Origin: Takifugu bimaculatus
Lineage: Eukaryota; Chordata; Actinopteri; Tetraodontiformes; Tetraodontidae
DNA: 64,000 bases
Assembly (NCBI GenBank): GCA_004026145.2
Contig: CP034986.1
Span: 14,866,304-14,930,303 of the forward strand
Direction: 5' to 3'
Numbering within the stretch: the stretch's first letter is position 1; every line of letters begins with the position of its first letter. The notes under the pieces were generated by a model. The model saw only the letters and a program-made list of their open reading frames with translations, ran no database searches and was not told where the DNA came from. A program made the position numbers and the translations under genes. Positions 37,432 to 51,792 of this stretch are shown in pieces.

Positions 37432-40400
37432 ACCAATCTTCCCTTCAAATCTGCACGCGATATTATGCTCTTCTGATCATGTTTTTGTCATTCATCAGCC
37501 TTTAGCTTTGCTTCAAATCTCCTCAAGTTCTGCCACATTTAACCTGGAGGCAAGAGTCAAGATGTGGTATTCAGTTGTAAATTGCCTTAGCCAATGTTCT
37601 GCTTGTCCTTTACACTCATCTGCACAGAACTAAATGAATTTGGCTGTGAAAGCAGTGAAAGTGAAAAGTTTTCCCCCTGCTCTTTATGTAGTCATCTTTT
37701 ATTGAATAGGCGTTACTGTATTGCTCTTTAAATTAACGTAGTTCATAGCATCTATGAAGGGCTGGATCCTGAAAATTATGAAGCAGCAGCAACTCAAGTG
37801 TTGCACACACTTAATAACAAAGCATCCCTCTGCTTTCCTTTCCCTCCGTCTTCTGCCCTTATTAGCATACAATCTGAATGCTGAGAGCTCCAACAATGGT
37901 GAGGTCAGTGCCGCTGGATGGGGTCAATCCTGAGCGCGGCTTGGCAACATGCTCTGTATGTGTCTTTGCATACTGTAGGAAATCTATTGCAGTGGGAAGT
38001 TAAATGGCGTTGAATGCCAATGGTAGACCTTCCATGCTGCCTTCTTGAAAATACAAAGCATGGCCCCACCAATGTGCTCCATTTTACCTTTTGAAGAGGC
38101 AATCCAAGAGTTTAACCCCAGAACATTATCTCGCTCCTTTCTCTTATGAGTGGAATGGACAGCACTCCTAACTTAAAAAGTAGAGGAAAAAAAAAAGAAA
38201 ATACAATTTTGTTCTGACGGCCGGACCCGTCTGCGATAATCCAAATCCACTTTTAGAGTACTGATAAGACAACCTATTAAATGTAATTATAAAGCGGGTG
38301 GTACAAATTGTTAGCGCTGTAGCTATCTTCAGAATGTCTTAATGTCTTTAAATAGCCCTGGTGATTTAAATCATTTTAGCATTTCCCTGCAATTAGCTTT
38401 CACATAATAATACTGAAGCTAATTTCTGCACCACGTTTGACATTATAAATGTAATTGGCTCCTATTCACATCCCCATTGTGTCACATTTATCAGGCCCCT
38501 CCGCTGACATTTATGTGTGTTATAAGTGCGTGTGATAGCAAATATATAACTGCAAGCCGCTCTGCATCTCCACCATAAACACTCCCCTTTTTATCCAAAT
38601 CTATCACCCAACGTCATCATAAAGACTTGCCATTGATTGTGCTCTTTCAATTTAATGCGCTCAGTAAAAATAAAAATCTACAACGTCTTCTAATTACACT
38701 TCTTAGGTGACCTGCGTAACGACTGTTTCCCAATGAAGGCTCATTAATTGGCCTGTCACAGTTCAGTTGGGGGCTGTTGTGCCACTGTCCTTTTCACAGG
38801 CACGTCGGCATGACCAGCATCGGCAAATGCTCATATATAAAGAGCCCCAATAACAGTTAAAATGCTATTAAAGAGGATGAGACACAGCTATGCTGCTGCA
38901 CTCGCTAATTTGAGGTGCTGACTGCAGGGCTGTGTAGGAAGACTCTCTTGGGAAAACTATTCCCCCGTTGGAACCGGCATATGTTGCGAGCACAGACACA
39001 CACGGCGTGTGCATGTACACGCGAGCAGACATTTCTAATTGCTGGCGGAGTATAGACTGTAGCTGATAATGTTATGGTCATAACAGTCTTCGTCTTAAAC
39101 AAATATTCGCATGCCTCTGCACACACATATGAATGAAAGGAGGCGGAATAAATGGAAGCCGTGGTTTCACACACAAAGTGTGTTAATAAAAAGAATTGTT
39201 GAATTAACTTAAAGCAGTTTCTTAGACAGCAGCCTATCCTGACAGATAGCCTTGGATGGTTCAGGGACAGCACAAATTAGAGGCCTCTAATGAGTAAATA
39301 TTTGAGGTTTTCATATGCCAAAGCAGCCAATACTACAGGAGTGGTTGAATACCTGGGGGAGCGGTGGCACGCGACAAACTATTTGGTAATTTGGCACCAC
39401 AGAATCCAGCCTTGCTGCGGACAACAAAGCAGCAAGGAAAATCATTTTTTAAGGGCGTTTTTTTTTTTCTAGTGAGATAAAGGAGAGGGAAAAAAGATTG
39501 TTTCTCCTGGTCATATGCCAGTATTCTTTTTTCAAGGAGCGGTACTTGCTTACCAAAGTGTAATTGTGAAAAAGGCTGTCTTTATACTTGCAATTATAGG
39601 TGGACGTCAAGGATCTTACATTAACCAAAGCTCAAGAATAACGTTCCTGTACATAATGATAAGGAATTTAAAAAGGAAAAAAAAAGTGTACGAGGAGCCT
39701 AGGATGAGTTATAATAAAGCCAAGCGCACACTATCAATCTTTCTCTTAAAAAAAAGCAGGATAAAAAAATGTTTGTTTTAATGTGTAGGCTATATGCTTG
39801 GTCTCATCCCAGTGTCTAATAACAGATTTAATGGACTGGTATTTAGAAAAAAGGCAATTCCATACATACTTAATACCATCACTGACCAAATTAACCTTGA
39901 GTAGATCTTAATTACATTTAGTTCCAAATGGTTGGTCAGGCAATTCGCACAGCTCAGGATATTACAAATGGATGCAGGGATGCTTCTTCCACAAGTTTAT
40001 TTTCCATTCTTAGAGTAAAGAAAATACCATCTGCTCACTGAAACATGTCACGTTTGATGACCTGTGTCAGAAATGTAACTATTTTAATTGTGGAAACCTT
40101 CCGGGGTCCCAGAGACTCACTTTGGGTTCTGCATTTTACTGAAACATTTCAGATGTTCAAACTAGTAGCAGGTCACATTTAAACTCAAGGCTTCAGCATG
40201 AGGGGGCTGAAATCAACCTGTGAGGTTTTAAAGCAAATAAATGGTTTGGAAATGCCAACCAAATTGTCTAAATAGGTCTCCAGAGCTTTGATTTGAGCGG
40301 AGGAAAACGTGTCAAGAGCAGTCAGTCGGTATTTAAGATTTACAATGAAGAAATAATAGTCAGATCCAGGAATTCCAAGAGTTTGGCAGACTGTGATGTG

Positions 40401-41044
40401 TTAACCTTTGACCTCTGAGCAGAACACCAGGCACACGCCCTCAAAAGAATATTTAGCATGATTAGAAATCAAAATTGTCAACCCGGTACCCTTCGAGACT
40501 AGAGTTTGGTAGATACACAGTGACAACAGCATATAAACTAAGTGTTTATTTCTGGAGGAGATTATTATTGGCCCAAACAGGAACAGCGGTATCAGTGGGT
40601 TTTTACGGGCACATCAATTTCTGCCTGACACTATCCCCTCTTTTGATTAGCATTCCCTCCATGACGAGCTCTCAGCCGCCACTCACTGAGTCATCTGTCA
40701 CTGCGATTCACTACTACACAACATTATTAAAAAGCATACTTGAATCCCAATGAGATTACCATTGACAACTTATTTCCAGACCCACTGATGAATATTGATT
40801 GAAAACCAGTTCCAGTCTGCAGTGGAGCCGCCTCGCTGAGCCTCACCTGAGCACGATTAACCGCACAGGAGGGCACGCAGATTATCTGAGGGCAGAAACA
40901 AGTGCATGAGAACCAGGCTTCATGAGGTAAATTGTAACGTCCAAGGTTCAATATATATAATATAATATAATAATATTCTTTTCATGCTTGTTTCCTATCA
41001 AAATAAGGCATCAGTCTTTCAGTATGCAGAGAAAGACCTCTTTT

Positions 41045-41047
<3 letters not shown>

Positions 41048-41099
<52 letters not shown>
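41048..41099. repeat. (GT)n microsatellite
   Basis: An uninterrupted GT array of 52 bases. It lies about 70 bases after an AT-rich ATATAATATAAT tract at 40950-40977. Confidence 0.97.
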
Positions 41100-41102
<3 letters not shown>

Positions 41103-43179
41103 GCTTTATGCACCTGTCTCGGCTCATGTGAGTGTTGGCTTACAGCTTGTTTATCTGCCCACCAGAACAGGGTGTGTTCTCATACTTATGGCCCCTCAAA
41201 GTCCAAGGCTGGCATGCAATAACGAAGACAGCACTTTCAATAACCTTGACAGACAGATTAAAAAGAGGATTCAATAGCTACTCTTCCCCATGAGCACTCC
41301 ATCACTGAGGCCGCTATCCTTCAATGTCTCTCCTCTCTCGCTTTATCGTCAGCTCCTGTCAATCAACCGGTGGCTTGACAAAATGGTCTCTGTTCCTCCC
41401 GAGGAGCTGCTACTGTGTTCTATCTTATCCTTTCGACGCGGGTTAGAGTGTTACAGAAACATCAGGAAAGGCCTTGTCGTGGAATCAAAGAAATGTGTGA
41501 TATCACCTTCCCCCCAGCACACCCCAAACCAATCTCTCTCTCACACACACACACCACACACCGCAAACACCCACACTCTAAGTTTTGTGGTAAATCTATG
41601 AAGAGGTCGGACTGGCACAACCTCTTCTGTGCACACCACCATTATGTCCTCCTTAAGTAAACGCGCCCGACTGTTGTTCCCTCACGTGGGTGGCCCTGTC
41701 AATCCCAATTAATAGTTGCATTTCGATGGCCGCCGCAGTCTCTGCGGGTCCGTCCGTCCTGTAGCTTAGATCTCCCTCTCTGAGTTTCCACTCTGGCTTT
41801 ACTCGCAGCCTTTGAAAGTTCACAGCCTGGCTTGGAGGCACAGCGAGGAAAATCAAAACCGCTCAAGGCAGGCTCGGATCACAGGTGGGAAAAAGAAAAA
41901 AGGGAAGAAAAAAAAGGAAGAAAAAAAATGATGTAAATTCAGGAGACGCATTGCCTGAAGATGGGGCACGGAGTTGAAAGAGCCTCTTAATGCCAGGCGT
42001 CATCTCGGAGGTTCCATTTACGTATTTGTTATCTCTCTTTCAATGGGTTGTGTTTTTTTTGGAGGGGGGGCGGGCTGACAAAAATAGTGCGGAGGGCAAT
42101 TATTAACCTGACAAAAGCCTAATAGGAATATGATGAGGAAGGGACATTGTTCAGAGGTTGCTTCCAGCCTCAAATGCACATCTATATCAACAATGCTGTA
42201 AGTGATATGTCGACCAATTAATGGTTCCCACTGCTTCCTAATTGCTGTGCCCTCTGACCTTCTGTTAGCTCCTAGGAGTTGGTCTCCACCCCAAGGGCAT
42301 CTGTGACGCCTGAGCTCATGTGGACACACTCAGGTACGCACACGCTCACACGCACTCACAGCAAGCTACCTCTGTGATCCCTGAATGTCAGGCTAAGGGC
42401 ATCCAGAGGCCAGCAGTCCTCTCAGCCAAGCATACCAGGAGTTGATAAAGAGCATGAAAACACACAGTAGGCAGTTTAGCCACTATAATCTGGGGGATTA
42501 CAGGTCAAAACAATTCCAGACACGGGGGGGAAAAAAACAGCAGTTTAAAGACACCCTTCGTGGCAGAGGATGTATAGAATGTTGTCACGTACTTCTAGGC
42601 GCAGGTATTGCTCATTAAAGCAGCTCCTCATGCTCAAAGCTGCGCAGACTCATACGGAGAACAGATCAGATAATGACGTGGCAACCGGGCCGCTCAAAAG
42701 GAGCCCACAGGCATATTAACCAACTGACTAATATATTCTTCTTTATCTCTGGTACTTTTATTACCCATGTAGATTCTTACAGCCCTTTTTAATGTAGTTT
42801 TAATGGCGCTCAGTGGTCCGTCTGGGGCGGGATTAACTGAAATATCAAAATTGACAGCTGAAGCCTGTTAAATTGTGGATGGGAGCTGGAACACCGCTGT
42901 TGGTGCACTGGTCAAGTCGGTTCTGAAGCATTTGCTTTGAAACGTATAGATGTCTTTCAAAACCCAGTAGATACCATTGACTGATTCCATCCTCTTGTTC
43001 ATGAGAGCACTCAGGGGATTCAGAGCCTCAGACCATCCTGTCAAAACTTAATCTCTCACTTAATTAGTTGTCCAGTATGAACACAGAACCTTCCAACCAA
43101 GAATTAACTCCAGCCCTCCGTTGTCCCGCCATCTAAGCCGCAGACACTCATGAAGCGGCTAATGAAGATGTGTTAAGAT

Positions 43180-43275
43180 ACGGATTCTAGCCCATTTGCA
43201 TGCAATTACGGCACATTGCTTAAACGCCAGAGCTGTCAGCAACCATGCTGCCACTTACCCTGCATTTGCAGCCCT
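43180..43275. promoter_or_regulatory. Candidate regulatory block with octamer and TAATTA-like words
   Basis: An ATTTGCAT octamer (43194-43201) directly precedes a GCAATTAC word, followed by low-repeat sequence. Confidence 0.2.
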
Positions 43276-43318
43276 CTGCACAAATACATTTCTACATTCA
43301 ACGCTCTGCCTCTTTCCA

Positions 43319-43336
43319 TTTATTTATTTATTTATT
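43319..43336. repeat. (TTTA)n microsatellite
   Basis: About four tandem TTTA units. Confidence 0.85.
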
Positions 43337-43739
43337 ATTCTTGGTTGCCAATAGCTGCACTCCATTCAAACGTGTGAAATTGTAGTCACGGCTGTCGCTG
43401 GATGGGTGTAATTAATGTGCTCCATCACAGAAATTTTGATGGCCAGTGCAAAGTATGTGGGGAGCTGAGCCAGCGAAGGACATCGGCTAAATGATGTGCT
43501 ATTATATGGAGTGTTTGGTCATTTGTAATAGCGCGCGGCGCGGAATGCGTGATGAGCAGAGAGGATTGTGCTCCTGGTGCTATCATCACTGTGTTCATTA
43601 ATTGCGTTGTTGATGGTAGCTGGCAACACCACGGACATACATTTACTGGGGTTTTGTGAGAAACGCAGTGTGGAATTTGTCGAGGATGTTCGCTGGGAGA
43701 TTACCTGGCACACCTTCTCCCAGGATTTTTGTTTTATTG

Positions 43740-43779
43740 CTCTCTCTCTCTATCTCTCTCTCTCTCCCTCCCTCTCTCC

Positions 43780-43813
<34 letters not shown>
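43740..43813. repeat. (CT)n microsatellite
   Basis: A CT array of about 74 bases with CCC and TT interruptions. Confidence 0.95.
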
Positions 43814-45609
43814 CGGCTGCCTGCTGATTGATTGATTTCACCGTGCGGTCATTAGTTGAACAGATAGTAGGCGGATGTTGCGTTTAACTGATGGTGTCAG
43901 TAAACAAGAGGCCCGCTCAAAGATAAGAAGCAGCGGCGAGGAAGACTGATCGGACAACACGTATGCAGCAATGTAGCCCATCAGTCCGCTCGTCCGCGCC
44001 CCGACAAATTAGGACTTGGGAGAAGGCCTGAGCACGCTGAGACAGAACAAATACATCTCCTCTTTGCAGTGGATTCATCACCCTGGGGTCTGCTCATGAC
44101 ATCCAAGCATAAGAGTCATGGGAGGAAGTGATGGAGGGAAGGAGTGGGGGGGGGGGGGGTGATGCTGACTGCATCCATTCTGGCTCGCTGATGTGCCTCC
44201 ACAGGTTCCTGCATTGGTGGTATTTAGGGATGGTGAGATATAATATACGATTTATAGCATTTTTGAGAAATCCCATTTATGAGGTATTATTTCTTGTTGT
44301 GTAGTTACTGAAAAACATTGAGGCTGTCATTCATTGTGCCACTTGTTCTCATCATTTCTACATGATGGTGGATAAATGGTGATTGTTTTCCCCTTAAATT
44401 TCAGACCCCCGTTTGCACCTCCAAGTGTCTGGTCGCCTCTGAACAGCCTTTTCTGAATGGTCTGTCGCAAAGATGGAGAGTCAGTCATGGGAAAAGACAA
44501 CATTTCATCCATCAAATATCCTGCCACAGGCTTCCTTCTCTCGCTTCCGCTGCGGTCTGTGATTAAAATCTGTTCAGAGCTACTGTGGTCCTCCTCTGAG
44601 GCCACAGAGGCCTCACAACGCTGCTTTAGCAGGCGTTGGTTTCAGTGGAAGTAAGCGTTTTCATCTCCATCTACCAGGCTCAGTTTCTAGCCCTCCTGCC
44701 ATTTAGTACGAAGGGAACTTTAAAAAAAATCCAGCTGATTAAAGACAGATATGCATGAAGATTTAGTCTTTGTTGACAGCTGAATCTGTGTTTTTGATCA
44801 GTTTGTGACATTAGATCTTTCTCTTTTATAGCTCCTACAGAAAGCAGTGGTGAAAGAAGTTCCACCAGGATCCTAAAGTATCCATGTTCCCGTTCATGGT
44901 GTCCACACCACAGGAATTTCTCCATGTATTGGACTCGTCTTCTTCAGGTCAAAGGTCAGTGTTGAGCCTCTGCTTGACGGTTTGCTCTATAAAGTCTCTA
45001 CCAGTAAACGATCCTTTAGATTTCCAGAGATCCTCTGGTTTAGTGCCCCTGGTTGATGGCTGCTCTGTTCGTGTGTGAGGATATTCTCTGCTTTCAGCCT
45101 TCGCACTTGACTGTCCAGAACCCAAACATTGTTTAAACCTCTGTTTTGCTCTTGCATCTGTTTCCCAAATCAATAGGATTATTCTGTTTTTAGGCTTTTG
45201 GGGGAAAAAAAAGTACAACTATTAGAAATTTCAGTACCACTAATAAAAGTGTCACGAGTCCAATTTTGGCTTTCGGGATCCATCTAAAAAGAAGAATCTG
45301 AGTGCACGGTAGTTCTACCTGTGACGTGCACAGCACAGGCAATTAGGATACCTGATCTCAATTTTGCTAAAAAAGATTGTCCGGAGAGGGTATTTAGACA
45401 TCAGCAGGATTAGGAAAATCTTTGTCATGTAGATCTTAAGTCTATTTATGCCCCTGGCATTCTGGATGAAATGAAGATGAATCCTTGGGAAAAGAACAAG
45501 AAAATGGAGGGAAGGGAGTGGAGGACACAGACCTCTGAGCTAATGACAGGGTGACTCTGCATCAGTGCACTGACTAATGAGCACTCCAACAAGGGTGAGC
45601 CGTAAGACC

Positions 45610-45612
<3 letters not shown>

Positions 45613-45677
<65 letters not shown>
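45613..45677. repeat. (GT)n microsatellite
   Basis: An uninterrupted GT array of 65 bases. Confidence 0.97.
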
Positions 45678-45679
<2 letters not shown>

Positions 45680-48586
45680 TGTGAGTGTAAGTAATGTATA
45701 TATCCATATGCATGGTACAGAACATAAAAGTATATAAGTATCCTACCCCAGCTGGAGATCCACAGCGTGTGACGGTGAGGAAGCTCTTCATACAGTATTT
45801 CGCATGATATTGATTCTGTTACTTTACTTCCACCTTCACTTCCACCCCACCCCACCCCTCCACCCCCCCATCCTTAGATAGAGCACACCCGTAGACTCCA
45901 GAACCTCACATAATGAAAAAGTGGAGACAATGAGAACGTAATCAGCGCGATGACCTCCGATAAATATGACCATTCCTCAAATTGCGCCTGATTGGTGAAA
46001 GACAGGAATAAGTGGATCACTGCAAACCATCATTAGGGTGATGGTAATGCTATGGTAGTCACCATTTAACCTTTACAGCACATGCAATTTAAATATATCT
46101 TGGTGTAAAACAAAGCTCACTTATAGCCCTGTAAACATTAAGCTAGTTTTAATTAAAATGCAGCCACAGCTGACTTGCTTCTCTCATTTAACTATATATC
46201 ATCAAGATGTTTTTTACATATAAATATTACAGCAGGAAATAATTTATTGCGGTTTTTAACAGCTGATAGACGCTCTCCCTCATTTGTTGGAGCAGTGGGG
46301 AGACTACTGACCTTTATCGCCACCTTGAGGACAGGTGAGGTAAAGGTTGCGAGGGGAAAGGCCCTTTGTTACACATATGGGTCATTTCACGTCGCGTAGC
46401 AAGGACAGATTTGTGGTTTATTTTGGTCTAAATTCATATGCATACAGATTTAAACTTGATTTGGATCCAAACTAATCCAAAACTGGTGGATTAAAATGTT
46501 TAAACAAAAGCTGCCTGAGTCTGGAGAGGAATTAAATAATTGAAGGATGGATGTGCATAATCTAATCTAGGTGGATCTAAATGTGTAAAAGAGTGCATAA
46601 AAGAATACAATAGATAGACAAGATTTGTCAAAAAATAATGTGTTTTTTCTATAATTTATTTATTGAATATCTTCTTTAAATAATGAACTAACGTTTTCTG
46701 TAGTTCTGACAGGATGAGATTTTTTCCACGTGCTGCCAACTTTATGTCTCCCAATGCCTTTAAATATATCATGGCAACAGCATTTCTTTACGGCTCGGAC
46801 AGTTGCACGAAATGAACCGTTGATGAATGGTAGTGCTGTTTTGACCTCACTGATCATTTTGTTAACATTCTATTACTTTTTAAAGATGCTTACTTATTTT
46901 CCTCGCTAATATCTGATTGATTGATGCTTCTTTGAGTCTATTCAAATGCGCCTGTATCCAGAAGTCTTACACATAAATATTGATAGTCGTGTCTGAAGAA
47001 TAACATGCTTAATTGTATTCATTAGTTTTTATTAAACAGAATGTGTCAAAGGAAATTTAATTTATTGATTAAGAGGGATCATCACAAATCATTGAGAACC
47101 AAATGACTTAAGCTGATATTCACAGTGTTCCTGAATTATGTAATGGTAAATAATATTATTGCTCATTATTGACAATCAATATTTTATTGATTATTAAATT
47201 ACTATCCAGTAAATACTTACATTTCCTCCAGATATCACATATACAAATATTTTTTTCGGAATCATTGTTGTATGCTTTTATTCTGTTTTTTTTTACATTT
47301 AAGGCATAAATGTTTTTGAAAATATCTATTTTCTAGAGTACAAATAGATAATTTTTTGTCCCAACATTATGTGGAATTTGTTTCATTTTTTCAGGAACAT
47401 ATAAAATAATTTAAGCAACAAAACAATAAAACAAACACATCATTGATGAATGAGTAATGGGCTGGTTTTGTGCTCGTTTTGACTTTTGATTTTCTCATCA
47501 GTCACCCAGGTTTCCTTTGTGAGACCCTTCAATAGGAGCCGTTTAAAGACGTCCTTCTCATTTTTCTCCATCATTGATGTGAAAACAGCGTCCGCCTTCT
47601 GGTGATGTCTGCAGGCGACACTGTGCAGCTCATGACAGATTCGTCATCTCACAATAAGGCAACTTTCTTTGACGTTTGGTTAAGGCATTAAAATATTGAG
47701 ATGATATAGACTCATGCTAATATTAGATTAATATAATTTCTTTATTTTTACATTATTTGATTCACAATAATGAAGCTATTTTCTGTGTTCTATTTTGAGC
47801 TTATTATTATAATATCATAATTTGGCTTGTCTTTGTGATTGTTTTCTAAGCTTGTTGTCCCTTGAATACTATTCCTTATTAGTCGAGGGTCAGACAGAGA
47901 GGTCATTCAAGTAAATTTGGGGAAAATTAGTCATGGCTTAAAACCATTGTTTTAATTGTTCCATCTGGTAAACTTGATCATTTAGCATCAGTGACATCCA
48001 AGTAAACATAAAACCTCTCCTCAGCTCTGTAAATTTCTCATTAAGTGGAGGATTCCAAACACACGCCATCCCAAACAAACCTCACCTGACCCAGCCAGAG
48101 AGTGGATCAGGTTGCCTCTCGCCTCCCTCTTCAGAACCTGCTCCACTTTCTTGAAAAGGACGCCTGCAACCTCCCATCAGCCACTGGATTCGCAATGGGT
48201 GGGAATTTGGCTGATGGGTCCAGCCTGAAAATAGAGATGTGACAACGTGGAATGGAATGGCTGTTGAAATCTTTAAGCCCTGGTCATTCAGACATGGATG
48301 TATCAGTGTCAGTAAACCTATAGCCCGTCGAAGGTGATCCTTGGGGTCAAATGATCGGCTTTGGCTGTGGTCGGAGTCTATTCACCAGTGGAAAAAACAA
48401 TGTGGAACTTCATAGGTCGTCGCACTGAATCTGATCTTGATTTTCGTAATGCCTCACACAAAAATTGTTCCGTTTAAAGGCAACATTGCCTCCACAGATT
48501 CTACATAAAGAAGTGCTCTCAGAACCATCACTGAGAATATAGCTCATTTTGTGTTTATAGCTTCAAGGGGCATGACTTGCACAGGG

Positions 48587-48699
<113 letters not shown>

Positions 48700-49439
48700 G
48701 GGGCTGATTGATTCTCTCCCATAAGCAAGAGGATCCTAGATGATACCAGAGTTCAGGCACCTTATATGATCCACTCTGTTATTACAGGGGAGCTCAAACG
48801 CTGAGCAAGTGACAGCACTATTTCGTTTTTGCTTGAGAAGTTGTCGTTAGACCCTTTATAAAACCCTGCTAGTGCCGACAGTGCTGACAACCTGTCTATA
48901 TTTAGCAAGCAGGTATGTTCTGGGTAACAACATGCACGTATACCTGTCATTACAAGCTTTACAACTAAAGCCGATGTCTGTGAAGATGAGACTCACCAGT
49001 GTGACAAATGTGTTTTTCTGAACTCAGCTGCTTTTGGGAGCAGAAAAAAAAAGCTGCAAAGCCATTCTGAAGAGGCTTGTGGGAATCAAGCTTGAAGGGT
49101 TGGAGATTGAGTGAACTAACAGGGCACTTAGCTGCTATCTGTGGCTGAACAGGGCTCCTGCAGGATGTTCTCCTCAGCAGAATGCTGCATTTGGATGTAT
49201 GAAGGAAGCTCAGACCCCTGCTCATCCTCTGAGTGGGTTTGATCTCTACACCCAGGATGGGGCCTCTCATCCCAATTGGGTTCTGGATGGTTCTGCGGAG
49301 CACACATGAGTGGGAGATGGTAGCCACTATAACCGCTGTTCAGCTGTAAGCTCTGTGTCCTGATGCACACATACAACCCTGAGTTTTTGCTCAAGGTCAG
49401 CAGATTCATATTTTTTGAGCTAAGCCCCTCACACGCTGA

Positions 49440-51140
49440 GGAGTTACTGGGCTGCGGCGTGCTCCAGGGGGCTGGCGCCATCTTCTGCTCCGGCATCTTG
49501 CCCACAGTGGAGGCAAAAAAAAGGCAGAGGAGGGGTAATGAAGTAAGCTAGCACAAACCAGCTATTCCAACCATCCTGCTGGCACTGTGGACAACAACCT
49601 TCCTAGGAAGACTGTCAGAGAGTGCTATGCTTTTGTGTTCAGCTCGAGGGATTAACAGGCTGCCGAGTGGACAGAGTTTTCGTCAATAGAGGTAAATCCC
49701 AAGGTAGACGACACCGTGTCTACATTAATGGCACTTGGCTCCACAGTGCTGCTATACTTCACACACTCTGTTGGCTCATGCTGCTCGGTGCTGTTTACAT
49801 CCCTCTGCGCTCTGACAGCAACAGCAGGAGTGACGCACTGAACAAACTACCTGCACATCAGCGAGCAGCTGACATCCCACCCTGGTGCTTTTCTGATCTG
49901 GGTCGGCAATTTCAACCATGCGGACCCCAAGAATGTGTTTTCCAAAATACACCAACGGAAATGACTCACTGTATAGTGTTTACACCAACCGAATGGGAGC
50001 GTACAAGGGCCCCCTCCCCCACCCCAGTACCTCTGACCGCCTCACCGTTATGCTAAAGCCGGCATACAGAACCCTTGTAAAGGTCACCAAACCTATCCGT
50101 AAACAGGTACGTGTGTGGCCGGAAGGGTCCACAGAGGCACTCAAGGATTTTATTTTTAAATCTCTGCAGACTGGAATATGTTTAAGCAGGCTGCCACCTG
50201 CGAGGACTCCACTGACCTCCAGGAATACACGTTGTCCCCGCCTACATCACCAAATGCATGGAGAGTGGAACAGAGCTCAAGACCATCACTGTGCAAGCAA
50301 TCAATACCCTCGTCCCTCGACAGCTTATTCAAATCCAGGGCACATCCTGCACTGTCACACTCAACGCAGGCCCCACCACAAGGATGAGTACTAAGCCCCC
50401 TCCTTCCCGCCCTGCTGACCCATGACTGCACTCCATCACACACTTCCAAATTGTTCATTAGGTTACACAACTGTGGTGGGTCTCATCATCCCATCATCAG
50501 GAATGAGTCATGCTACAGGGCCTCGGTGAGTGGTCGAGTTCCTGGGTGTATCACACAGGACCTCTCCTTGTCCACCAACGTCTCACCACTCACTAGGAAG
50601 CCTCACAGACACTTCTACGTCCTTCAGAAGCTGAGGAAAGCTGAAGCTCCCCCCTCCATTGCACCATCAAAAGCATCCTGGCCAGCTGCATCACGGCACG
50701 GTACAGCTCCCACACCTCACTCTGCCGTAGGTCCCTCCAGAGTATCGTGGGGACAGCAGAAAAGATCTTTGGTACAGCACCTCCAAGGTTCCTGCATTGC
50801 AGGTGATCCTACTCATCGGTCACACCGCTACCTCGACCTGCTGCCCTCAGACGGGGAGAATGCAGTGTCCCCTGGCCAGGACCAGCAGACCGAGAGACAG
50901 CTTCATCAACTAGGCTGTCATGACGCTCAACTTCCCCCCCCCCCCCCCCCCCCCCGCACTGCCCTCCTTTTCCCCTTCTGTCCTGCTCATTAAGCCCCTC
51001 AATCCCATTCAACACTTTGCAGGAGTCTAAATGTCTTTGCACTACTTGGAAATATGATTATTCGCATTTAAAATATTTGCTCTTTAAAAAAAAATATAGT
51101 TATTGTTTTTATTGTTTGCACCAGTTGGTTCGCAGTAAAA
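49440..51140 (+). mobile_element. Decayed, internally deleted LINE (L2/CR1/jockey-like) relic
   Basis: Pieces of a fish non-LTR retrotransposon ORF occur in order on the + strand but in shifting frames. They are a KKRQRRG-type start near 49520, endonuclease-domain segments (about 49640-50010, including GAVYIP and a broken copy of the region before the YTNRMGAYK segment), a linker with VRVWPEGSTEAL (50107-50140), and a trace of the reverse-transcriptase region just before the LLTHDC-like segment near 50400. C-terminal segments with FYVLQKLRKAE (about 50610-50645) and DPTHRSHRYLDLLPS (50806-50850) follow. Most of the reverse-transcriptase domain is missing between about 50330 and 50400, and the position of its catalytic Asp-Asp box is scrambled. 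A C22 run interrupts the tail. It cannot make active protein. The clade is inferred from remembered fish elements. Confidence 0.8.
50934..50955. repeat. Homopolymer C22 inside the LINE relic
   Basis: Twenty-two consecutive C lie inside the C-terminal region of the decayed LINE. It is either a slippage expansion or an assembly-sensitive site. Confidence 0.9.
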
Positions 51141-51762
51141 GTAATTCCGATCCTCTGGATGTCGTGCACATAGGGCTGGCTTTGCTATTTAGTCATTATT
51201 GTGTCATTGACACCAAATTAAACTCCGTGTTGGCAGCTGCGAATGGCTGATCATTGTCACCAAATCAAACTGATCCTGAGACGTGACCTCATGGCCACCT
51301 GCGACTGTGTGCTCAGCAGTCTGGCCGTTCAGGTGACGTGACAACCGCGGCTCCTCTTTCAAATGGCTGCTGTAATGGCTTATTGTGTTCTCCTGGGAGA
51401 ACAAGCCTTGGAAATGATCGCAATTAATCTAATTAGGCCAGCTGGGGTCAGAGTCCAGCATGTTCGACTGCTCTCAGAGCTCATCGAGGCACTGTTTTGA
51501 AGAAAATTTAATTGATTTGTTTTCACAGTCAAACATTAGTTGGTGATTTTTTTAAAAAGCCTTTATGAATATAATTATGTCTGAGATTATAAAAATGAGA
51601 TCCAATGTTTGCTATTGTGTCTGTTCACGAGTGGGCTATAAGATAACTAGCAGTGAGTTTAATCCATGTTATTAATCACTGCCATGGATTAAATGATTAA
51701 TAATGTGTCAGGAAAGTCAATAAATGCTCAGCATACCTTATTTAGGGATCTTTACTATTGTG

Positions 51763-51792
51763 GTTGTTAATATTGTTGTTGTTAATATTGTT
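51763..51792. repeat. Perfect 2 x 15-bp tandem repeat
   Basis: GTTGTTAATATTGTT occurs twice back to back in AT-rich intergenic DNA. Confidence 0.85.

Noticed and set aside
45540..45855. Thr-His repeat ORFs over GT arrays (also 25983-26242 and 48563-48760)
   Set aside because: Direct translations of dinucleotide microsatellites.
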